NCBI RefSeq assembly: GCF_023074835.1 | Contig: NZ_JALLGW010000002.1 | Coordinates: 558,001 to 622,000, forward strand | DNA length: 64,000 bases | From: Halomarina salina | GTDB lineage: Archaea; Halobacteriota; Halobacteria; Halobacteriales; Haloarculaceae | Direction of reading: 5' to 3' | In this document: one piece after another, positions 53,053 to 61,047 of the stretch | Numbering within the stretch: the first letter of the stretch is position 1 | Layout of the letters: the number at the start of each line of letters is the position of its first letter | Made by a program: the position numbers and the translations under genes | The notes under the pieces: generated by a model | What the model saw: only the letters and a program-made list of their open reading frames with translations | Database searches by the model: none | Told to the model about the DNA's origin: nothing

Positions 53053-53478
53053 TCACTCTCCGGTGCGTTTCATTTCAATCGTCGAGGTAACCATCTGTCC
53101 GACCTCCCTGTCGGTGAGGTCCCCGCTCACCATCTTCTCGACCATTTTCTCAGTTACGTAGTACGTCGCAGTGAGCGTATCAGACTCAGTAAGGACGCTA
53201 ACATTCAATCGTTCCACGTGCCATCCTTGGTCGACGTAGGCAGCATAGATACCCACAACGGACCCGATATGTGGGATTTCGGCACTCGTTCGGGCAGTCG
53301 AGTAGTACTCCAGTGTTACAATCCCTTCGTCCACACCCAAGCTAGCGATGTCGACATCGTCATCCTTGAGCTCTTGAGCATATCTCTCCCGGAACTCAGC
53401 CTCGCTACTCGCAGAGCACCCTGCGAGGCCGACTATACCGGCCCCTCCCAAGAGCTGGAGGAGTCGCCGCCGGTTCAT
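53053..53478 (-). CDS. Lipoprotein, 141 aa
   Basis: The start at 53478 gives MNRRRLLQLLGGAGIVGLAG followed by C: a twin-arginine-like signal with lipobox LAGC. The body (FRERYAQELKDDDVDIASLG, EGIVTLEYYSTARTSAEIPH) is alpha/beta. TATA-like ACTATTTAC lies upstream on the minus strand. Unknown function. Confidence 0.68.
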   Translation of the reverse strand: MNRRRLLQLLGGAGIVGLAGCSASSEAEFRERYAQELKDDDVDIASLGVDEGIVTLEYYSTARTSAEIPHIGSVVGIYAAYVDQGWHVERLNVSVLTESDTLTATYYVTEKMVEKMVSGDLTDREVGQMVTSTIEMKRTGE

Positions 53479-53589
53479 ATCCAATTTCTGATATTGTTGA
53501 GTAAATAGTTTGTGTATGCACAGATGGCCTCCGATTAGACCAACTTGTATTGATGCGGGGAATGTGTCTTTGTGTGGATTTCTGGTGAC

Positions 53590-53652
53590 GACAGACCCAC
53601 GCTCTCAGTCTCTCGATAGGGCCGCGTGAGCGACGCGTACCGCGAGTCTAAC
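53590..53652 (+). repeat. Cassette repeat 15 (full length)
   Basis: GACAGACCCA, CACGCTCT, TCAGTCTCTC, GGGCCGCGTGAGCGACGCG, TACCGCGAGTCTAAC. Confidence 0.9.
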
Positions 53653-53691
53653 GGACACTCTACGTCGGAAGGACAAGGGAGATGGTATCGC

Positions 53692-53943
53692 TCAGTTCGA
53701 CGAGAGCCGACGATTCGAGAGTTCTCGAATGAGAAGGTAGACACAGAGCAGCACCAGTTCGGTGAAGACCAAATCGACGACCTTGCCGGACCAGAACGCA
53801 AGCGTGACCGGGACGACAAACACACAGAGCCCGATGAGTGCAGCGACGGTCTTGTTGCTGTGAGCTATCTCTGAGTAGCTAAACCACGCGATAGCAGCTT
53901 GGACGAGGAGGAAAATTGGGAGACCGATTCCAAGAGCAGGCAT
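53692..53943 (-). CDS. Small membrane protein, 83 aa
   Basis: The start at 53943 (MPALGIGLPIFLLVQAAIAW) gives three hydrophobic helices (residues 3-22, 33-50, 55-73) and a basic tail. TATA-like AGTATTTATC lies 24-33 bp upstream on the minus strand, supporting the start. No family recognised. Confidence 0.6.
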   Translation of the reverse strand: MPALGIGLPIFLLVQAAIAWFSYSEIAHSNKTVAALIGLCVFVVPVTLAFWSGKVVDLVFTELVLLCVYLLIRELSNRRLSSN

Positions 53944-53987
53944 ATCTTTCCAGTTAGTGATGGTTGATAAATACTTTCCGGGATGCT

Positions 53988-54031
53988 GATACACTCACGC
54001 TCTCAGTGTCTCAACGGATAGTTTGACGCAC
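53988..54031 (+). repeat. Cassette repeat 16 (shortened)
   Basis: GATACACTCA, CACGCTCT, TCAGTGTCTC, then a reduced right half ending GTTTGACGCAC. It separates divergently oriented genes. Confidence 0.82.
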
Positions 54032-54068
54032 AGGAATACTATTGGTGTGAAGGAGTCAACAGAGAAGT

Positions 54069-54572
54069 ATGAACCGCCGCCGGTTTCTCGGGGCGACAGG
54101 GGGCCTCCTCACGGCACTCGCGGGGTGTACCGCACTCGGTGGTGATGGACCACAGGGTCACCCCATGAGCGCGGGATACGAAGACAATCCCATCGTGTAC
54201 TCTAACGGCACCCTGCAGTTGACCGGCCCTGACCAACCGGTCCGTGCCGGTGACCACGTCGAATTCACGCTCAGGAACGTCGGCGATGAGACCATCGAGA
54301 GCGGCTGTGGAAGTTCGTGGACGATTCAGCGGAACGACGGTGAGTCGTGGCGCGAACTGATTTATACGACTGCCCGAGGTGGCGCTGGCTGCGCAGCCCC
54401 ACTCGCACCGGGCGAATCGCGGACGACACGACTCACGCTCGACAAAGCTGGTATCGAGGACAGCATCGGCGGCACACTCGTCGAGGAGTTCACGTCGGGA
54501 CAGTACCGGTTCGTGTGGCTCGGCACCGACCCGTTTCTCGCTGTTCGGTTCCGTATCGACGCCTCGCAGTGA
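54069..54572 (+). CDS. Tat lipoprotein with Ig-like fold, 167 aa
   Basis: MNRRRFLGATGGLLTALAGC is a twin-arginine signal ending in lipobox LAGC. The domain (YEDNPIVYSNGTLQLTGPDQ, PVRAGDHVEFTLRNVGDETI, ESGCGSSWTIQRNDGESWRE) has the beta-strand pattern and two cysteines of bacterial Ig-like domains. The stop TGA is the TGA of the repeat that follows. TATA-like TACTATTGG about 33 bp upstream. Confidence 0.72.
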   Translation: MNRRRFLGATGGLLTALAGCTALGGDGPQGHPMSAGYEDNPIVYSNGTLQLTGPDQPVRAGDHVEFTLRNVGDETIESGCGSSWTIQRNDGESWRELIYTTARGGAGCAAPLAPGESRTTRLTLDKAGIEDSIGGTLVEEFTSGQYRFVWLGTDPFLAVRFRIDASQ

Positions 54573-54633
54573 TAGACTCACGCTCTGAGTGTATCGACCG
54601 GACCGAGTGAGTGACCCGTGCCGCGAGTGTAAC
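54571..54633 (+). repeat. Cassette repeat 17 (full length)
   Basis: GATAGACTCA, CACGCTCT, TGAGTGTATC, CGGACCGAGTGAGTGACCCG, GTGCCGCGAGTGTAAC. It overlaps the preceding stop. Confidence 0.93.
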
Positions 54634-54668
54634 ATAAGAAGTAATCGAGTGGAAGGACGTTCACGAGT

Positions 54669-55286
54669 ATGCCAAAACGACGGGCCCTCCTGATTAGTCT
54701 GGTCATACTCTGTGTCGTCCTTTCGGGGTGTGGCGGGCTCAACACACAATCCACTCCTCAGGCTACAGTAACACCCGGTAGTGTCCCCACTGACCAGCAG
54801 GCATCCGTTACGACAACAGAACCGACGTCGACAGGCACTCTCACGCGGCCATTGCTCGGCATAGAGATTCAAAACGAACAGAATCGCTCCTACCAACTGC
54901 AGATGTTCTTCACGAAGGAACGCCTCTCCTCGGTCACTCTTCACTCGCGGACTGGGACAGTGAATCATTCGGTGGACAAGGACGATTCAATGTCGATACA
55001 ACTACCGAACGTCAGGCCCGCCGATAACATCAGTCGTGTCGTTCCGGGACATGAACCATCCCGAGTACTTAATTCGAGCATCTCGGGTGACGACGTTCGT
55101 TTTGGCCGGGTCCCCTCAGAGGAAGAGGTCTCGGTGCTTGTCGTCCTTCGAGCGAGTAATCAACCGACACGAGTTTCCGCAGTAGCCGGGCTTCAGTGTA
55201 CGGATGAGCGACGGCTTGATGGACTCCGTATCGACATCGTTGATGAGGACGCACTCACAGTCGGCGGGAGCTGCACAAGTGAATGA
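54669..55286 (+). CDS. Lipoprotein, 205 aa
   Basis: MPKRRALLISLVILCVVLSG followed by C gives a lipobox (LSGC) with a hydrophobic core longer than in the Tat-type cassettes, so Sec export is likely. A Thr/Ser-rich linker to residue about 60 precedes a beta-rich domain (LGIEIQNEQNRSYQLQMFFT). Two late cysteines. The stop TGA is supplied by the repeat's TGATAC. Confidence 0.68.
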   Translation: MPKRRALLISLVILCVVLSGCGGLNTQSTPQATVTPGSVPTDQQASVTTTEPTSTGTLTRPLLGIEIQNEQNRSYQLQMFFTKERLSSVTLHSRTGTVNHSVDKDDSMSIQLPNVRPADNISRVVPGHEPSRVLNSSISGDDVRFGRVPSEEEVSVLVVLRASNQPTRVSAVAGLQCTDERRLDGLRIDIVDEDALTVGGSCTSE

Positions 55287-55346
55287 TACACTCACGCTCT
55301 ACGTCTATCGAACGGGTCGGCGAACGACGCGTGCCGCGAGTCTACC
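55285..55346 (+). repeat. Cassette repeat 18
   Basis: GATACACTCA, CACGCTCT, TACGTCTATC, AACGGGTCGGCGAACGACGC, GTGCCGCGAGTCTACC. Overlaps the preceding stop. Confidence 0.92.
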
Positions 55347-55384
55347 AGTCTACGAGGACAATTCGCTCACTTCGACATCCACTC

Positions 55385-55627
55385 ATGCTGAAGAGTTATT
55401 CGAGATGCCACCGTCGGATGGAGGCGATGGGATGGCTCAAAATGCTCTGGAATCGACTCTCGTGGTTACAGATTGGTCTGAGCATCATCATCGTTGGACT
55501 ACTGATTGCCCTCTCTCTGGGTAGCATCGAATACGAGACGTTCTCTCTCCCATTTTCACTCGTGTGTGTCGTACTCTGCTTAGAATCCATTCGCGTTAGT
55601 ATGAGGGCAAACTCGTCGAGCAACTGA
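55385..55627 (+). CDS. Small membrane protein, about 66-80 aa
   Basis: The start is uncertain: ATGs at 55385, 55418 and 55427 are in frame. The last gives MGWLKMLWNRLSWLQIGLSI, with helices IGLSIIIVGLLIALSLGS and FSLPFSLVCVVLCLESI. Two-helix protein, function unknown. Confidence 0.5.
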   Translation: MLKSYSRCHRRMEAMGWLKMLWNRLSWLQIGLSIIIVGLLIALSLGSIEYETFSLPFSLVCVVLCLESIRVSMRANSSSN

Positions 55628-55674
55628 GCCGGTTTCTACGATAGTGTCTGCTCACTGTCTCGCTGTTAGACCCA

Positions 55675-55727
55675 CGCTCTAAGTCTCTCGACCGGACCGA
55701 GTGAGCGACGCGTGCCGCGAGTGTATC
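55675..55727 (+). repeat. Cassette repeat 19
   Basis: GTTAGACCCA, CACGCTCT, TAAGTCTCTC, ACCGGACCGAGTGAGCGACG, GTGCCGCGAGTGTATC; from the loop onward nearly identical to repeats 2 and 9. Confidence 0.92.
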
Positions 55728-55775
55728 ATGCCAGTGACCCGAAGCTATTCGAGAGTGTGTCTATTCTGTCCCGCT

Positions 55776-56198
55776 ATGAGACGGCTCCGGGAGTGGGGAG
55801 AGGCAGTATATACTCGATTTGAGGCGATGCCCGGGGGGTACGTGATGGGGCCGATTCAACTCCTGTTCGTGCTTCCGCTTCTCTTAGGAGCGGCGCTCAT
55901 CGACTTCCTCGTCGGCGAGACGTTCAGCGGGTATCTCTGGGTCATCTTGCTGGGGGCGAATGTCGCATTGGTACTCCTCTTTCTCGTTCTTGATGTCGGC
56001 ATTGAGCAGTTGTTTGCACGACTCCCGAACCCAGCGAGAGAGGGAGCAGGGGCGTACCTGTTGGTCGCTGCCTCCTTCATGTTCGTTGCCGCTGCCTTGG
56101 TGTACGCGACTGCCAACTCCGTCGAACCGGCAGTGTTGTTCGTCGGACTTGGCGTCGTAGCCATCGGCCGGTATGTCATCGACGAACGTGCAGCGTAA
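55776..56198 (+). CDS. Membrane protein with four helices, 140 aa
   Basis: The start at 55776 (MRRLREWGEAVYTRFEAMPG) gives a basic amphipathic leader, then helices near residues 25-45, 50-70, 88-108 and 113-133. IGRYVIDERAA ends the protein. The TAA stop lies in the GTAAGAC start of the following repeat. Confidence 0.62.
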   Translation: MRRLREWGEAVYTRFEAMPGGYVMGPIQLLFVLPLLLGAALIDFLVGETFSGYLWVILLGANVALVLLFLVLDVGIEQLFARLPNPAREGAGAYLLVAASFMFVAAALVYATANSVEPAVLFVGLGVVAIGRYVIDERAA

Positions 56199-56257
56199 GA
56201 CTCACGCTCTGGGTCGCTCAAACGGGCCGAGCGAGAGACCAGTGCCGCGAGTGTAAC
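56195..56257 (+). repeat. Cassette repeat 20
   Basis: GTAAGACTCA, CACGCTCT, TGGGTCGCTC, AACGGGCCGAGCGAGAGACC, GTGCCGCGAGTGTAAC. Overlaps the preceding stop. Confidence 0.9.
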
Positions 56258-56315
56258 GGGAGCCCATTCGTTCAGCCAGCAAAGACTATCCAATAGGCTG
56301 TAGTCACAGGATGGT

Positions 56316-56546
56316 ATGGACCAGCGATACAAAGACGCACTCATCATCGGTGGGATGGGGGTCGCAACCCTTGGCACACTTATTATCGGCGAGCTGTCGT
56401 CATCTGGTGGTGTTAATTTATGGGAAGAAGCTGGACGATTTGACTTGCCAATTATCGTTGCGTGGCTTTTTGGCATCGGAGCAGTGATTTTCAGCATACT
56501 GATTGTGACAAACGTTTACTATCCCAACTCGGATTACGAGGGGTGA
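56316..56546 (+). CDS. Small two-helix membrane protein, 76 aa
   Basis: MDQRYKDALIIGGMGVATLG starts the first helix; FDLPIIVAWLFGIGAVIFSI is the second. The tail VTNVYYPNSDYEG is acidic. No family recognised. It converges on the next gene with only one repeat between their stops. Confidence 0.58.
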   Translation: MDQRYKDALIIGGMGVATLGTLIIGELSSSGGVNLWEEAGRFDLPIIVAWLFGIGAVIFSILIVTNVYYPNSDYEG

Positions 56547-56558
56547 AAAGCGGTCGAC

Positions 56559-56621
56559 GATACACTCACGCTCTGAGTCGGTCAAACACTTCCAATGGGA
56601 GACGCGTGCTGCGAGTCTATC
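56559..56621 (+). repeat. Cassette repeat 21
   Basis: GATACACTCA, CACGCTCT, TGAGTCGGTC, a divergent middle, CGTGCTGCGAGTCTATC. Wedged between two convergent stop codons (56546 and 56624). Confidence 0.88.
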
Positions 56622-56623
56622 GC

Positions 56624-56920
56624 TCAGGCAGTTGGTCGGTTCCGCCGAATACTCCACCCCAGATACGTGAATCCAGCGACGACGAAGACGGGGAGGATGA
56701 TTTCCAACCGACCGAGAAGGAAGGCGATGGAGAGCAGACCACCGAGAACGCCGACGACAGTCGCGTGTTCGCGGTCACCTCGCCGAACGAGGAAAGAGGC
56801 GGCACAAATCGCGGCGACACTCACGAGTCCGAAGAACAACTGGCCCTCAATGACCACCGCATACGCCAGCACGAGTATCGAGAGGAGGGCTGTCGCAACG
56901 ATTGCGCTGTAACGGTCCAT
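56624..56920 (-). CDS. Membrane protein with four helices, 98 aa
   Basis: MDRYSAIVATALLSILVLAY, VVIEGQLFFGLVSVAAICAA, then a charged RRGDREHA turn, VVGVLGGLLSIAFLLGRL and IILPVFVVAGFTYLGWSI. TATA-like GACCTATACC is upstream on the minus strand. Function unknown. Confidence 0.62.
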   Translation of the reverse strand: MDRYSAIVATALLSILVLAYAVVIEGQLFFGLVSVAAICAASFLVRRGDREHATVVGVLGGLLSIAFLLGRLEIILPVFVVAGFTYLGWSIRRNRPTA

Positions 56921-56964
56921 ATTCTAACCTATTTCTTGGAAGGGTATAGGTCTTCTCGCAAACT

Positions 56965-57013
56965 GATACACTCACGCTCTGGGTCTCGCATTCGATGCGT
57001 GCCGCGTGTGTAC
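56965..57013 (+). repeat. Cassette repeat 22
   Basis: GATACACTCA, CACGCTCT, TGGGTCTCGC, shortened middle, GTGCCGCGTGTGTACC. Confidence 0.85.
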
Positions 57014-57084
57014 CATTGCAACTCAGACGCATCCTTCATGTCCCCCAAAAGCACTTACCAGTTATTGCAGTAATATTAGCAAGT

Positions 57085-57684
57085 ATGAACAAAGTGCCCC
57101 GCCGCCGGGTTCTCGCCCTCGGTGCGACCGCCATCAGCGGACTGCTCGCCGGGTGTGGAAGCTCCGTTGGCGACGAGCCTTCTACGACGGCCCGCTCATC
57201 TTCGGAGAACACCGGCACTGCCAGCCCTCCTCAAACGTCGGCCTCAGAGCCTCCAGCCTCAACGACCACTTCTTCCCGCGACGAGAGATTGCCACTGGTG
57301 TATTCAACGAGTAGCGGACCATTCTCCAAAAGCGCAACGCCGAACAGAGGGTGGGTCCATATCGTCGCTGATGGGGAGAGCGCGGACCTCACATTCGACG
57401 CTCGTCTCTGCACCAGTCAGTCCGTTGAGGTGACGCTCACCAATCCAGTCTCAACAGAGTACAGACTCAACGTTGCGACGGAAAGCGAGTCGAGTCCGGT
57501 CTCTTCGACGCCGAGCTCGGAGACGCCCACTTGTGGAACAGGAACCCACATCACCGGCAGTGCAAACGTCCCCAATGACTGGGAAGAGCTGCCAGTAACC
57601 GTCAACGGCTACGAAATTCAACGACTCGAACGCTCCGGCACGACGGGCAGGCTTTGGCAACTCCCAGACCCCATAGTGTTCTGA
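57085..57684 (+). CDS. Lipoprotein, 199 aa
   Basis: The start at 57085 (MNKVPRRRVLALGATAISGL) gives an arginine-rich signal with lipobox LAGC near residue 24, then a Ser/Thr/Pro linker to about 75. The domain PLVYSTSSGPFSKSATPNRG, ADLTFDARLCTSQSVEVTLT looks beta-rich with paired cysteines. TATA-like CTTACC lies 31 bp upstream. Confidence 0.7.
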   Translation: MNKVPRRRVLALGATAISGLLAGCGSSVGDEPSTTARSSSENTGTASPPQTSASEPPASTTTSSRDERLPLVYSTSSGPFSKSATPNRGWVHIVADGESADLTFDARLCTSQSVEVTLTNPVSTEYRLNVATESESSPVSSTPSSETPTCGTGTHITGSANVPNDWEELPVTVNGYEIQRLERSGTTGRLWQLPDPIVF

Positions 57685-57705
57685 CCACCTGAGCGACGAC
57701 GAACT

Positions 57706-57740
57706 GATAGACTCACGCTCTGAGTCTATCATTACCGGCA
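57706..57740 (+). repeat. Cassette repeat 23 (second subtype, left half)
   Basis: GATAGACTCA and TGAGTCTATC form a perfect 10-bp stem around CGCTC, followed by ATTACCGGCAA. The rest of the gap to 57922 holds TATA-like GGTTATTTTG (about 57892) for the next gene. Confidence 0.88.
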
Positions 57741-57922
57741 AATATCTTCCATCCCCGGATTCGTGCCCGTCTACTAATCGCCAATATCGCCATCTCGACA
57801 TACTCCGACGACTCACTCATCTCCTGAGCGACGAATCCGATACCTGAATTACGCATCGATAGAATGGTCGTCACGCTGACTAGTCCGGTAGGGTTATTTT
57901 GTTGACACAGTATACATCTCCC

Positions 57923-58414
57923 ATGGCTCAGCGAAGACAGTTCCTCAGAGCGACGGTGGCTGGTTCTGCGGCTATCCTCGCGGGATGCTCAGGTGCATCG
58001 GAATCAGACAATCAGGATGATGCCGGAGGAGGGGGCGGGTCGAACGCCAACGTGGTACTCGAATACAGCCTCACATCAGGCAAATCACCTGACGCGGTTC
58101 CCTCGGACATCAGTAAGAGTCGAGAGAATGGCGGGCGGCGAGAAGAGGGATACAAATGGATCGTCGTCAGCTTCGACGTGACACAGGGGACGCTTGATAT
58201 GGAGGACGTCTGGTTCCGGAGCCGGGTTGAAACGAGCGAGCGGTTCTTTGACCTCGACCACGGGACTGCAGACCTCACTGACGGCGTCCAATCACGAGGG
58301 GAAATCAAACAGGGGGCCTCAGGAATCGCGCTCTACCAAGTCCCACAAGACGTGAATAGACTCTCTTGGAATCTCGATGAGATGCGTCAGAACGTCGACG
58401 CTCAGAGGCGATAA
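57923..58414 (+). CDS. Lipoprotein, 163 aa
   Basis: The start at 57923 (MAQRRQFLRATVAGSAAILA) gives an arginine signal with lipobox LAGC near residue 22 and a Gly/Asp linker. The domain (YKWIVVSFDVTQGTLDMEDV, WFRSRVETSERFFDLDHGTA, GEIKQGASGIALYQVPQDVN) resembles Ig-like DUF4352-type extracellular domains. Last gene of the left block. Confidence 0.7.
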   Translation: MAQRRQFLRATVAGSAAILAGCSGASESDNQDDAGGGGGSNANVVLEYSLTSGKSPDAVPSDISKSRENGGRREEGYKWIVVSFDVTQGTLDMEDVWFRSRVETSERFFDLDHGTADLTDGVQSRGEIKQGASGIALYQVPQDVNRLSWNLDEMRQNVDAQRR

Positions 58415-58778
58415 CTACCCAGAGGGGTCTGACTGCCCTTCGCGGCTCAAGGCTCGCTCTCCTCGAACAGGTAATCCTCCCATCGCTCCTTCTACTCCTC
58501 GGTCACTATCAGGTTGACTTGGAGTTTCCTGCCGCCCATATCTTGTCCCCTGAATTACCAATCCCGAGCCATCTATATGAATCCTCTTGAGCAGAGATTT
58601 GATAACAAGTTCATCAGCTAGTCGCGCGGTTCTACCGGCCCTCTCGAACGAGCCATTTCTCGACCGACCTCGCAGGACGCTACCCACCCACAGACGTGTC
58701 ACGACGCCTGTGACAGTGTCACGTAGGCTGCGCGGAGCCATAAGGAGTTTATAGCGAGTAATGATATGTAATTACGAG
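58415..58778. other. Island right edge, no gene; boundary repeat and promoter of the next gene
   Basis: AT-richer sequence up to about 58600 contains no gene. The 21-bp boundary copy is at 58601-58621, after which GC-rich core-like sequence resumes. An inverted array GTGTCAC/GTGACAGTGTCAC lies near 58697-58724, and TATA-like TTTATAG at 58749-58755 is about 24-30 bp before the 58779 start. Confidence 0.55.
58601..58621 (+). repeat. Right copy of the 21-bp boundary repeat
   Basis: GATAACAAGTTCATCAGCTA plus G encodes the same Asp-Asn-Lys-Phe-Ile-Ser-stop as 44291-44311. It is followed by GTCGCGCGGTTC-type GC-rich sequence, so it may be the displaced original gene end. Confidence 0.65.
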
Positions 58779-59747
58779 ATGGCAGACGACTTCCCCGACT
58801 ACCTGGACGTCGACTACAGCGCCGGCGAGGGCGAGTCGCCCGAGGACTACCCCACGCTGGAGGACAAGATCGAGAAGGCCATCGAGGTCACGCGCATCGG
58901 CCTCGAACAGTACGAGAACCCCGCCATCATGTGGACCGGTGGGAAGGACTCGACGCTGACGCTGTACTTCGTGAAGGAGGTCGCCGAGCAGTTCGACATG
59001 GAGGTGCCCCCCGCCATCTTCATCGACCACTACCAGCACTTCGACGAACTGCACGACTTCGTCGACCACTGGGCCGAGGAGTGGGACCTCGACGTCGTCT
59101 ACGCCCGGAACACCGACGTCGGCGACTACGTCGAGGCGAACGGTCTCACGCCGGGCGACGACATCCCCATCGACGAGCTCAACGAGCAGAACCAGCACCA
59201 CGTCCGCAACCTGCTGGAGTACGAGGAGGACACCTTCCCGTTCCTGCTCGACACCTACGTCGGCAACCACCTGCTGAAGACCGTCGCGCTCAACAACGCG
59301 CTGGAGGAGCACGACGTCGACGGTATCCTCTCGGGCATCCGCTGGGACGAGCAGGAGGCGCGCGCCGACGAGACGTTCTTCTCGCCGCGCCACGACCCCG
59401 ACGTCTACCCGCCCCACGACCGCATTCAGTCCATCCTCCAGTTCGACGAGGCCGCCGTCTGGGAGGCGTTCTGGAACTTCGTCGTCCCGGAGACCGTCGA
59501 GGGCTACCCCGCGGGCCACGTCCCGCAGGACTACGACGACCTGCCGAACGACCTCACCCACGAGGACATCCCGGTCAGCCCGAAGTACTTCGCGGGCTTC
59601 CGCTCGCTCGGGAGCGAGATCTCGACCGACAAGTCCGCCGAGGAGCCCGCCTGGCTCCAGGACCTCGAAGGCACCACCGAGCGCGCGGGCCGCGCCCAGG
59701 ACAAGGAGGACCTGATGGAGCGCCTGCGCGACCTCGGGTACATGTAA
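58779..59747 (+). CDS. PP-loop phosphoadenosine-phosphosulfate-reductase-like protein (copy 1)
   Basis: The start at 58779 (MADDFPDYLDVDYSAGEGES) gives 322 aa. The PP-loop IMWTGGKDSTLTLYFVKEVA near residues 47-66 and IFIDHYQHFDELHDFV identify the PAPS reductase/ATP sulfurylase subunit CysD superfamily. YGVN-type cysteines of true PAPS reductase are absent, so an adenylyl-transfer or thiolation role is as likely as sulfate reduction. A paralogue begins at 63539, and the pair was probably adjacent before the array inserted between them (inference). Confidence 0.85.
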   Translation: MADDFPDYLDVDYSAGEGESPEDYPTLEDKIEKAIEVTRIGLEQYENPAIMWTGGKDSTLTLYFVKEVAEQFDMEVPPAIFIDHYQHFDELHDFVDHWAEEWDLDVVYARNTDVGDYVEANGLTPGDDIPIDELNEQNQHHVRNLLEYEEDTFPFLLDTYVGNHLLKTVALNNALEEHDVDGILSGIRWDEQEARADETFFSPRHDPDVYPPHDRIQSILQFDEAAVWEAFWNFVVPETVEGYPAGHVPQDYDDLPNDLTHEDIPVSPKYFAGFRSLGSEISTDKSAEEPAWLQDLEGTTERAGRAQDKEDLMERLRDLGYM

Positions 59748-59891
59748 ACGCACGTTTTTCTTCGTCGGGGTCGCTCCGCGACCCGCTCCTCGAAAAACCT
59801 GCACTAAAAAGGCCGCTCACTCGCTCCGCTCGTTCGCGGTACGACAGAACGACAGTCCGTTTTTCCTGCAATCGACCGCCGACTGGTGAGT
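59748..59891. terminator. Convergent terminator region
   Basis: On the plus strand, CGTTTTTC at about 59755 and CCGTTTTTC at about 59861 give T-tracts for the PP-loop gene; on the minus strand GTTTTTCG (from CGAAAAAC) and TTTTTAG give them for the hydrolase. GGGTCGCTCCGCGACCC forms a hairpin near 59768. Confidence 0.6.
59813..59842 (-). repeat. 30-bp repeat, inverted copy of 33564-33593
   Basis: Identical over 30 bases to 33564-33593 in opposite orientation. Within the convergent gap between the PP-loop and hydrolase genes. Confidence 0.7.
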
Positions 59892-60839
59892 CTACGACGA
59901 GGTTCCGAACGCGTCGCGCAGGTCGTCGGCGATTTGCTCGACCGCTTCCATCGCACGGTCGATACCGTTCGCACCAGGGGCGGAGGCGAAGCCGTGTATC
60001 ATGTCGTCGTAGTTGTCGTACCGTACGGGAACGCCGTCCGCGACGAGACGCTCGGCGTAGGCCTTCCCGCCGTCACGCAGCGGGTCGAAACCAGCGGTGA
60101 TGACCGTCGCGGGGGGCATCCCCGAGAGGTCGCAGGCCTGGACGGGGTCGGCGTACGGGTTGCGCATCGTGAGTTCGCTGCCGAAGTAGCTCTCGCGGAA
60201 CCACTCCATGTCCTCCTCCAGCAGGACGATACCGGTGTGCTCCTCGGACGGGTGGTCACCGGCGAGGCCGACGCCGGGGTACAGCAGCGCCTGATAGTCG
60301 ACGTCCGGGCCGTCGCGTTCGGCGGCCAGCAGCGAGACGACGGCCGAGAGGTTCCCGCCCGCGCTGTCACCGGCGACCGCGAGGTGACCGTCCGAGTCGA
60401 GCTCGTCTCCGTGTTCGGCCGCCCACTCGGTCGCCGCGTAGGCGTCCTCGACGGCCGCCGGGAACGGGTGTTCCGGCGCGAGACGGTAGTCGACGGACAC
60501 CACGACGCAGTCGCTCTCGCGGGTCAGGTGGCGACAGAACAGGTCGTGGCTTCCCAGATCGCCGATGACGAACCCGCCGCCGTGGAAGAACATGGTCACC
60601 GGGAACGGCCCCTCACCCTCGGGTCGGTAGACGCGAATCGGAAGGTCGCCGTCCGGGCCGGGAATCGTCCGGTCGGCCGTCGACCCGACCGCTGGCGGGT
60701 CCCGGTTCTGGAACCAGTTCGCCACGCGCATGAACGAGCGCAGGAATCGCAGGTTGCGGTCCCGGAGCGGGTACAGCGGGAGCCGCTCCTGTCTGTCGAG
60801 GTACGCCTGTGCCTGGGGGTGAATCTCGGACGCTTCCAC
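59892..60839 (-). CDS. Alpha/beta hydrolase, hormone-sensitive-lipase (esterase) family
   Basis: 315 aa. HGGGFVIGDLGSHD (oxyanion HGGG) near residue 86, nucleophile in VAGDSAGGNLSAVV near 160, and the catalytic Asp/His in ITAGFDPLRDGGKAY and MIHGFASAPGANG. N-terminal HPQAQAYLDRQERLPLYP cap helices. A GC-rich core-like gene situated between the two array blocks. Acts on short-chain esters in the cytoplasm. Confidence 0.93.
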   Translation of the reverse strand: MEASEIHPQAQAYLDRQERLPLYPLRDRNLRFLRSFMRVANWFQNRDPPAVGSTADRTIPGPDGDLPIRVYRPEGEGPFPVTMFFHGGGFVIGDLGSHDLFCRHLTRESDCVVVSVDYRLAPEHPFPAAVEDAYAATEWAAEHGDELDSDGHLAVAGDSAGGNLSAVVSLLAAERDGPDVDYQALLYPGVGLAGDHPSEEHTGIVLLEEDMEWFRESYFGSELTMRNPYADPVQACDLSGMPPATVITAGFDPLRDGGKAYAERLVADGVPVRYDNYDDMIHGFASAPGANGIDRAMEAVEQIADDLRDAFGTSS

Positions 60840-61022
60840 GCCGGACCGTTCGGTTCCTCGACTGATAAGGTCGCCGCGAGTGACGGTGTCGCCGTTGTAG
60901 CGCGGTAGCGAATCTGTGCGTCCCAGTGAACACGGCCGCCGGGGCCGAGTCCACAGAAGTACTCCTCCCGACGATCGATTACCCAGGCACTCTCGTTCAC
61001 GTCCTTCGCACGTGATTCTCCG

Positions 61023-61047
61023 GACAGACTCGTGTCGCGAGTGTCTC
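61023..61047 (+). repeat. Cassette repeat 24 (collapsed short form)
   Basis: GACAGACTC and GAGTGTCTC flank GTGTCGC, the same collapsed layout as repeat 1. The right arm contains the stop of the minus-strand 61046 gene. Confidence 0.8.

Noticed and set aside
57741-57900. Minus-strand frame with MSRWRYWRLVDGHESGDGRY
   Set aside because: It reads through repeat 23 with no stop and overlaps the lipoprotein gene; promoter and composition do not support it.
60840-61000. Minus-strand frame with WVIDRREEYFCGLGPGGRVH between the hydrolase gene and repeat 24
   Set aside because: Composition is plausible, but the frame runs into the hydrolase gene in another phase; could be a gene remnant but is not supported.
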